Positions 58,326 to 64,000 of a stretch of DNA of 64,000 bases are shown one piece after another. Position numbers and translations under genes: made by a program. Source of the DNA: Capsicum annuum (Eukaryota; Streptophyta; Magnoliopsida; Solanales; Solanaceae). Location of the stretch: assembly GCF_002878395.1 (NCBI RefSeq), contig NC_061118.1, positions 132,497,216-132,561,215 of the forward strand, in the 5' to 3' direction. The notes beneath the pieces were generated by a model. The model saw only the letters and a list, made by a program, of their open reading frames with translations. It had not been told where the DNA came from and searched no databases. The stretch's first letter is position 1; each line of letters begins with the position of its first letter.

Positions 58326-59060
58326 TAAGTCTTGCCTTATATTTATCAATAGTACCAACAATTTTCATTTTCCTCTTGAAGATTCATGTAGAATCTAAAA
58401 GTTTATTTCCTAAAGGAAATTCAACAAACTCTCAAGTATGGTAGATCAATATTAAATCAATCTCACGATTAACAACCTCTTTCAAAAAGAATGAGTCCGC
58501 ATACAATATTCGTCATTGCATGTTTGAGGCTCATTTTCAAGAAGAAATGTTACAAAATCTAATCTGAAGGAAGTTGACATTCTTTGTCACTTACTATTCC
58601 TTAGATTCTCTTCATTAAGTAGATTCTCCCTTGGTCCATTCCAGGTCGTTTAGCTCCGTCACTAGACAACTCATATTTAGTCATATATGGATAAATATTT
58701 TCAAATAACTCAACATTATCTGATTCAATTAATGTATTATCATTATCTAGATGTTTAGATATATGAATAAAAAATCAACATGCTTTACTATTTGTAGCAT
58801 ATCTAATGAGAACACAATTCATATTCTTTGACCCTATTTTTATCTTTTTGGGTATAGAAACTTGGACTTTGTCTAGACGCCTCCATACTTTGAAATATTT
58901 CAAGTTGGGTTTAATTCCTCTTTATTTCTCATATGAAATAGATTATGTCTTTCTATGGATCACTCTATTGAGTACTTCATTTGCTGTAAGGATAACTCCC
59001 CCCCCCCCCCCCCCCCCCCCCCGCCCCCTTCCCTAAATTTTACGATAAACCTGAATTTAT
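58326..59060 (-). pseudogene. Copia element H: integrase end, linker and reverse transcriptase start
   Basis: On the minus strand, from about 58990: ILTANEVLNRVIHRKT, then GIKPNLKYFKVWRRLDKVQV, KNMNCVLIRYATNSKAC, NTLIESDNVEFFENIYPY, and near 58560-58330 DFVTFLLENEPQT and IFKRKMK then GTIDKYKARL, the start of copia reverse transcriptase. The sequence stops there because the F LTR begins at 58325. A run of 25 C (58998-59022) interrupts the integrase end. Several stops. Confidence 0.85.
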
Positions 59061-60500
59061 AAGTAAGCATTCATCATTTTCTTCAATGTTTGGTTTTTTC
59101 TTTCTTCAATTCCATTTGATTGATATGAATATAGGACAATAATTTGATGGAAAATTTTATTTTTTAAATATATCTCTGCAAAAGAATATTCATACTCTCC
59201 ATCATATCACTTCTTATCATTTTAATTTTTTCACCATCTAATTTTTAGCTTCAGTTTTATATTACCTAAATGCTTCTATCATTTCATCCTTACTATTCAA
59301 CAGATAAACATAACAATATCTAGTGCAACCGTTAATAAAAGTTATGAAATGTTTTTCTACCACGAGATGGTGTTGACTTCATATCACAAATGTCGGTGTG
59401 AAGAGGTCTAAAGGATTGAAATTTATTTCAATAAATTTATATGGATGCTTAACATACTTAGATTTCACACATGTTTTCATAAGGTTTTGTAATTAACATG
59501 TCCTAAATGATCATACCAAAATTTAATTGACTCAAGCAAGTAAAATGAAGCCTTTATCCCTTTCCTACATATATTTCATTATTTCTTATTACAACTTTCT
59601 GCAAAACAAACGCACATAAATCCATTTTTAACGAGAAGTATTGGTGATACTAAGTTCTTCCCACTAGTAGGAACATGAAGAACATTGTTGAGAGTTAACA
59701 TCTTGTTAGAAGTCACTTTTTAGAATATCTTTCCACTTTCTTCAATCTTAGTTGTTGCATTATTTTTCATTAAAATCACTTCTTTGGGACCAGCGGTGTC
59801 ATAATAGCAAGAACTTCTTTGTTCGCACAAACATGTATGTAGCTTTCGAATCAAACTATCATTTATTTGGATTTCAAACTCGATTGCTTTCAGTGATAAT
59901 AGCACACAAATTTTCAATATTTTCAGTTGCTTCCAACATTTTTTATCTGATCCATTTTCTTTTTATTCTTCAGAACTTGATAAAATTTAGAGCTTTTTGG
60001 CCAACTTAACTATAATTGTAGCATTTGCTTTAGAACCATTTCTTATTTTGCTCTCTCTTTCATCCAGAAGACTTCTCCCTCTTCTTATTATTTGGAGTAT
60101 CATCCTTAACAGGATTTGCATCCATTATTGATGATTTCTCATTCAACTCTTTATCCTCTTACATCTTGAGATGAATCACAATATCTTTCCAATCAAACAA
60201 TTGTTTTTCAAAATTTTCTTATTAAGGGATATGAGGATCTTTCCTGTAAATATTTGTATTTCAAGTTTGGTCAGCCAAAATTATATTATTTGCTTCCATT
60301 CTTTCAAGTTCACACTAGTTTTTTTATTTCTCTATAGATGAGGTTGCTAAAGCAACATCTGAATGGCTTAATGACACAACATTGATTGTTGTTGGGACAT
60401 CACTATTCACAACAAAATTAATTTGTGGTTCAGTTCATTCGTCATTTTCTTGTCAATCATTGACAAACACTTCAGTATTTCAGAACACTAACAAAAAAAA
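59061..60500 (-). pseudogene. Copia element H: gag end, protease and integrase
   Basis: Minus-strand motifs in order: a Lys-rich Gag end with a knuckle region near 60000-60110, the protease/gag-pre-integrase region HTCLCEQRSS, TAGPKEVILMKNNATTKIEESGKIF (59917-59720), then WYDHLGHVNYKT near 59530, SKYVKHPYKFIEINFNPLDLL, MKSTPSRGRKTFHNF and the integrase signature QSNGIEERKNQTLKKMMN near 59125-59070. This is the order gag, protease, integrase, reverse transcriptase, i.e. Ty1/copia. Stops and frameshifts are frequent. Confidence 0.83.
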
Positions 60501-60663
60501 TTTAATCTTTAAACAACTTATTTCTAGTCAATGATGAGGTGTTTTATGTCTTCAAATCATCAACTAAATAAACTTTGACTCATGATTTAGTTTTTATATT
60601 TTTAAATTACTATCAAGTTCAAACATAGTGGAAACCCATAGATTATAAACTCCAGACACCAAT

Positions 60664-61950
60664 ACAGAGAATTCAATGAATCGGTGAAGTTTTTATATTC
60701 TTCTAACTGAATTCTCAATTCAATTTCTCGGTGATGTTCTTATATTCTTCTAACCGAGGGAGTAGAAATAATAAGATTTTAGTCTCCACAAAATTAGATT
60801 CAATACAAATTAACCAAGTACTTATTAGTTTTCTTAAGATTGTTGTTTTTCAAATTTAGTAAAATATGTATTTTTCAACAATAACTTCAACACATGTTTG
60901 AACTAACACATGGAGAATCAAATGAAGTTGTAACTCTTCAGAACTTTGAACTTCAATAATAGGTTCAACCCAACTTATGAACATCAACAAAATGAAGTTC
61001 AAACTATCTTTTAAAAAATAGCAAAATCAAACATTTAGAAAGAGATGAAGATTGAAAGATTCAACTCCATCGAATTCACTGTATGTCCTTAAGAAAATTA
61101 TTCTCCTCAAGTATCAGAGGTTATGGAATATATCTTCTAGGATAAAATAAATCACTTCGACAGAATGACGGTACCTCATACTCTGTCGATCTATGAATAG
61201 ACTCAACGATTCATAAATCACACTTGAGTTTTCAAGAAAGAGAAGTACTTTTTCACTTTAAATTTTTGTGTCTATACCTGTGAAAAAAATTAGGTATTAT
61301 AGTCACAAGGTGGTGCTTTAGAAAAGAAGCAATGATTCTTGAAAAGATGCACTATTTTAAATCATCGGGCCACTCGTAGACCCACATGCGTCCGCAGGTC
61401 GGTATTCGTCAAAAAATGGATTACTACCCTTCACCTGTACGACCATCTGCTCTCACAAATCGGCACCTTCACGCTTAGGTCACCTTTTTCATCTTCAATC
61501 AGTGCCTCGAAGAGTCATGTCCCTTCAAGGTGCATTGTGACATGTGTATGCACTTCCTCATGTACGTCCACAAATAAAGAATACATTTGTATCAAATTTT
61601 TGGATTAAAATATCATTAACTCTCAAGTTTCAAATGAATTTTATCCATAAAGATAATCTCTCGATCATTTGAAAAATCTAAAGCCGAAGCCGAGCCAAGC
61701 GAACGATGACGACCACACGAGACTTGATTCGTCTTGCCTCACTATCCACAAGAAAGAGTGTTTCTATATTTAAGCACAAGGATTTTCTTTTCTCCCATCA
61801 ATGTGGGAGAACACTCACTTTTCCACCAATTTCTTTTCTCCATTTTTCATTCATATTTTCACTAGAACCCAATACTTATTTATCACTTTTGAAAAATATA
61901 AATATCTCATTTCACATACAAAATGTCTAGATCACTTGTTTTGTAGTAAC
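60664..61950 (-). mobile_element. Copia element H 5' LTR (limits approximate)
   Basis: On the minus strand GGTGTCTGGAGTTTATAATC (60662-60643) is a decayed primer site, so the LTR starts at about 60664 and extends right. A tandem pair with a 47-base period, TTCAATxxxTCGGTGAxGTTxTTATATTCTTCTAAC, lies at 60672-60765. A minus-strand CTTAAATATAGAAAC box near 61783-61768 may be the promoter. The outer edge is not defined; 61950 is the limit set by the MITE. Confidence 0.5.
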
Positions 61951-61955
61951 ATAGA

Positions 61956-62370
61956 GGGGTCGTTTGGTAGGGTGTATAAGAATAGTGTAAACATTGTGTA
62001 TTAGTAATGCTCACATTTTTCTTATGCAGTGTTTTGATTGGGCATATTATAATAACATGAGTTACATAATTTCTAGAGAAAAATATTTTTTTACAAAAAT
62101 ACTCCAAAAATTCGGTGGAAAAGATGTGGAGAAAATTTTGAGGGAACAATAGTGACTTTAACCATACTAATGCACGAATTAGAATACATTGCATTACTAA
62201 TACCATTTCCATGTATTAGTATTTGGTAATACAATCCTTAATAACAAATAGAGTGCATAACTAATGTAAACATTAATAATACATAAAATGAAAAAATGTA
62301 CCAAACAAAATATTAGTATTACGCAAAGCTAATGAATGCATTATTTTGTTATACTCTACCAAATGACTCC
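61956..62370. mobile_element. MITE with 22-24 bp terminal inverted repeats
   Basis: The left end GGGGTCGTTTGGTAGGGTGTATAA and the reverse complement of the right end, GGAGTCATTTGGTAGAGTATAA, agree at most positions. The element is 415 bp, has no coding capacity and contains many ATTAGTAxTA words. No clear target duplication is seen, so the superfamily (hAT-like or PIF-like) is open. Confidence 0.8.
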
Positions 62371-62977
62371 AAATAGTAGATAGAAATTCCTGAAAATAAA
62401 TTACCACATTATAATATTGTAAGTCGGATGAACTAGTGTATTCTCATAGAATGAATATTGACGTTTCTTACCTCTGTCTAGAAACTCCAGTCCTTTTTAT
62501 TTCCTTGATGATTAGTATTGTCTCGAATTCATAATTTTAGAATTGAAGATGGAGTGTGCTTACAATTCGGATGACCCCTCCGGTGGAATGTATGTTGAAA
62601 TACTTTATGGAGACATAAATGATGCAAGAAATCAAAACCATGTGTTGCAGCCTAAATTTAGTAGTACGATTTGTGTACTATATGTTATGATTCAAAGAAT
62701 TATTAAAGGGTTACATGCATCATGATGTTTGGTCGAAAATGATGAGATTTCCACATACCCCATTGGCCTCAATGGAAGTAATTCATTATTAGATTTAATA
62801 ATTACTACTAATACTTAGGTAAGAGTTGGAAATTTATTTTTGAATCAAAGTAAATATAAAGTTAACTTTTTGAATAACTTGATTATTTTAAAATCAAAAT
62901 AAAACCTAAGTATCATACAACATTGTGTTGGTAAGTTGGAAAACAGCTATAGAATTACTTAAAGCATAACGTGAAGG
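62371..62977. other. Unassigned DNA with one short ORF
   Basis: A 60-codon frame at 62543-62725 starts MKMECAYNSDDPSGGMYVEILYG and looks less AT-biased than its surroundings, but it matches nothing I recognise. It could be an exon remnant of a captured gene. The rest shows nothing. Confidence 0.3.
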
Positions 62978-63300
62978 GTCGTTTGGTTTGAATAATATTA
63001 GTTCTTTTCTGATTAGTTATGTTGAATTAGTTATTCTAGTATTTTTCATTCATTGTTGGATTTATTGTATTAAAAATAACATGCAATGCATAATTTATCA
63101 ACAAGTTATTTGTTAAAAAAAATACTACTCCACACCCTTTTTATTAGGAAAAGGGTTTGGGGGATATATTTTATGATAATTTTATTATTTCATTATTTCA
63201 TTCCGAAATAAGTAATCTCGATATTATTGTTTCATCTTCTAGTAAGAATAATTTATCTCGATACTAATCACTAAACGTGATATATAACTTATCACAGGAA
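62978..63300 (+). mobile_element. Truncated MITE-like sequence
   Basis: GGGTCGTTTGGTTTGAATAATATTAG at about 62976 has the same kind of start as the MITE at 61956, and ACTAAACGTGATATATAACTTATCACAGG near 63268-63297 resembles the internal part of such foldback elements. No matching right end is present before the primer site at 63392. Confidence 0.45.
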
Positions 63301-63391
63301 ATAAAATAAATACTTAAATTTTATTTCAAAATTATCTAACATATATGCTTGTCCAACTTACCATCTATTAAATCCGCGCACCCCCTACAAA

Positions 63392-63405
63392 TGGTATCAG
63401 AGCCC
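63392..63405 (+). other. Perfect tRNA-Met primer-binding site
   Basis: TGGTATCAGAGCCC matches the plant initiator tRNA-Met site used by pararetroviruses and many LTR elements. The other primer sites seen in this window are either decayed or shorter in match. It lies 80 bases upstream of the first short ORF. Confidence 0.85.
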
Positions 63406-63484
63406 AGCAATTTAAAAAGTACGGAAGAGAAATATATGTTAGAGTTAGAGTTATTAGATTTACCTATAAATTATTAAATTAATT

Positions 63485-63742
63485 ATGCGAAGACCATTTA
63501 AAAATAGAGAAGCTTTTAGAAAAATTAAAGAATCTTTAATTAGTAATTATTCAGAATATATAAGTCTAAATAAAACAAAAGAAATCCCACAAAAATTAGC
63601 CTACTTAATTACATTAATATCTAGTATCGAATCAAAATTAATAACACATTTAAAATCCAGAAGAATGAAATACATACCACCTAATTATGATAAAATTAGA
63701 TTTAGATATCCGCCAAGATATTATAAATATAAGTTAAAATGA
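63485..63742 (+). CDS. Short ORF 1 of a putative endogenous pararetrovirus
   Basis: The frame of 85 codons runs from ATG at 63485 to TGA at 63740-63742. The protein is rich in Lys, Ile, Arg and Tyr, with a basic Pro/Tyr-containing C-terminus (residues 58-85). I recognise no domain. The start is the first ATG after the primer site. Its stop overlaps the start of ORF 2 as ATGA, the arrangement used between ORFs in badna- and tungroviruses (Caulimoviridae), where the downstream ORFs are reached by leaky scanning. At this length it is shorter than typical badnavirus ORF 1. It has no stop or frameshift and is therefore either young or selected. An unusual LTR element is the alternative. Confidence 0.5.
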   Translation: MRRPFKNREAFRKIKESLISNYSEYISLNKTKEIPQKLAYLITLISSIESKLITHLKSRRMKYIPPNYDKIRFRYPPRYYKYKLK

Positions 63743-63948
63743 ATAAAGTGCAACAATACAAAGAACTAAAACAAATTATTTCTGAAAAACGTAAAGAATT
63801 AAAAATAAGAATAAAAAGACTAAATTATAATATATTTGCCGGAGTTAGTAAAAATTCAATAGATACACAAAAAGATGAAATATCAAAATTGGAATCACAA
63901 ATAGATAGTTTAGAATATATATATATCAACATGACCTATTCACAATAA
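63739..63948 (+). CDS. Short ORF 2 of a putative endogenous pararetrovirus (coiled coil)
   Basis: The frame of 69 codons starts at the ATG that overlaps the stop of ORF 1 and ends with TAA at 63946-63948. Residues 4-30 (QQYKELKQIISEKRKELK) and 45-60 (DEISKLESQIDSLEY) have heptad-like spacing of Leu/Ile and suggest two short coiled coils. Small coiled-coil proteins in this genome position are the virion-associated proteins of badnaviruses and relatives; that parallel is an inference from position and shape and not from sequence identity. The next ATG lies one base after the stop. Confidence 0.5.
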   Translation: MNKVQQYKELKQIISEKRKELKIRIKRLNYNIFAGVSKNSIDTQKDEISKLESQIDSLEYIYINMTYSQ

Positions 63949-63949
63949 A

Positions 63950-64000
63950 ATGAATAAAGAAGAATTTATAATAGATGAAAAAATATATGAAAACTACGAG
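63950..64000 (+). CDS. ORF 3 start, open to the window edge
   Basis: An ATG at 63950 opens a frame beginning MNKEEFIIDEKIYENYE that has no stop in the remaining 17 codons. By position it would be the start of the large polyprotein in a badna/tungro-like genome (movement, coat, protease, reverse transcriptase, RNase H). Too little is present to confirm. Confidence 0.4.
   Translation, partial: MNKEEFIIDEKIYENYE

Overview
This 64 kb window looks like repeat-dense, non-genic (probably heterochromatic) DNA from a dicot plant. Solanaceae is my best guess, because of the style of the Ty3/gypsy LTRs, the RTE-type LINE tail and the GGGTCGTTTGG-type MITE ends; the organism is inferred, not proven. I find no convincing host gene, tRNA, rRNA or CRISPR array. 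Nearly every long readable protein belongs to a transposable element, and most are broken by stops or frameshifts.

Layout: (1) 1-7734, the right part of a CACTA (En/Spm) transposon on the + strand, with a decayed TNP2-like transposase, a second spliced gene of the plant Transposase_24 type, subterminal repeats and a right end CACTACTAGAAAAT. (2) 7735-8888, a triplicated ~112 bp repeat, an A/G tract and unassigned AT-rich DNA. (3) 8889-10700, an LTR with a 12-base tRNA-Met primer site and a leader but no gag-pol. (4) 10733-13560, a tetranucleotide microsatellite, a GATACAT-rich repeat block and a 202 bp direct repeat. (5) 13634-14435, the end of a Copia element; 14436-15284, an RTE LINE tail; 15527-16531, a minus-strand L1-type LINE.

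(6) 16532-43801 is a nest that can be resolved from the sequence. Gypsy LTR 'D' (+) is split by gypsy element 'A' (-, 19157-43338, flanked by the perfect 5-base duplication CTAAT). The 3' LTR of A is split by element 'B' (-, 21185-33968, LTRs of 598 and 593 bp, flanked by CCGAC/TCGAC). B contains a composite gypsy element 'X/C' (+, 22491-33056). A separate LINE insertion (41094-42004) with a 12-base target duplication sits in the 5' LTR of A, and the other A LTR keeps the empty site. (7) 43802-51094, a D leader remnant and gypsy element 'E' (-). (8) 51095-58325, element 'F' (-), with a gag remnant and a 3.5 kb LTR but no recognisable pol. (9) 58326-about 61950, Copia element 'H' (-), cut by the F LTR inside its reverse transcriptase. 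(10) 61956-62370, a MITE; 62978 onward, a second, truncated TIR-like end.

(11) 63392-64000 is the most interesting locus. A 14-base tRNA-Met primer-binding site is followed by two short, tightly abutting ORFs and the start of a third. This resembles the 5' end of a badna/tungro-like plant pararetrovirus (Caulimoviridae) integrated in the genome. The window ends before any diagnostic domain, so the call is tentative.

A second general pattern is that each gypsy LTR family here carries its own cluster of short palindromic words just upstream of its TATA-like box.
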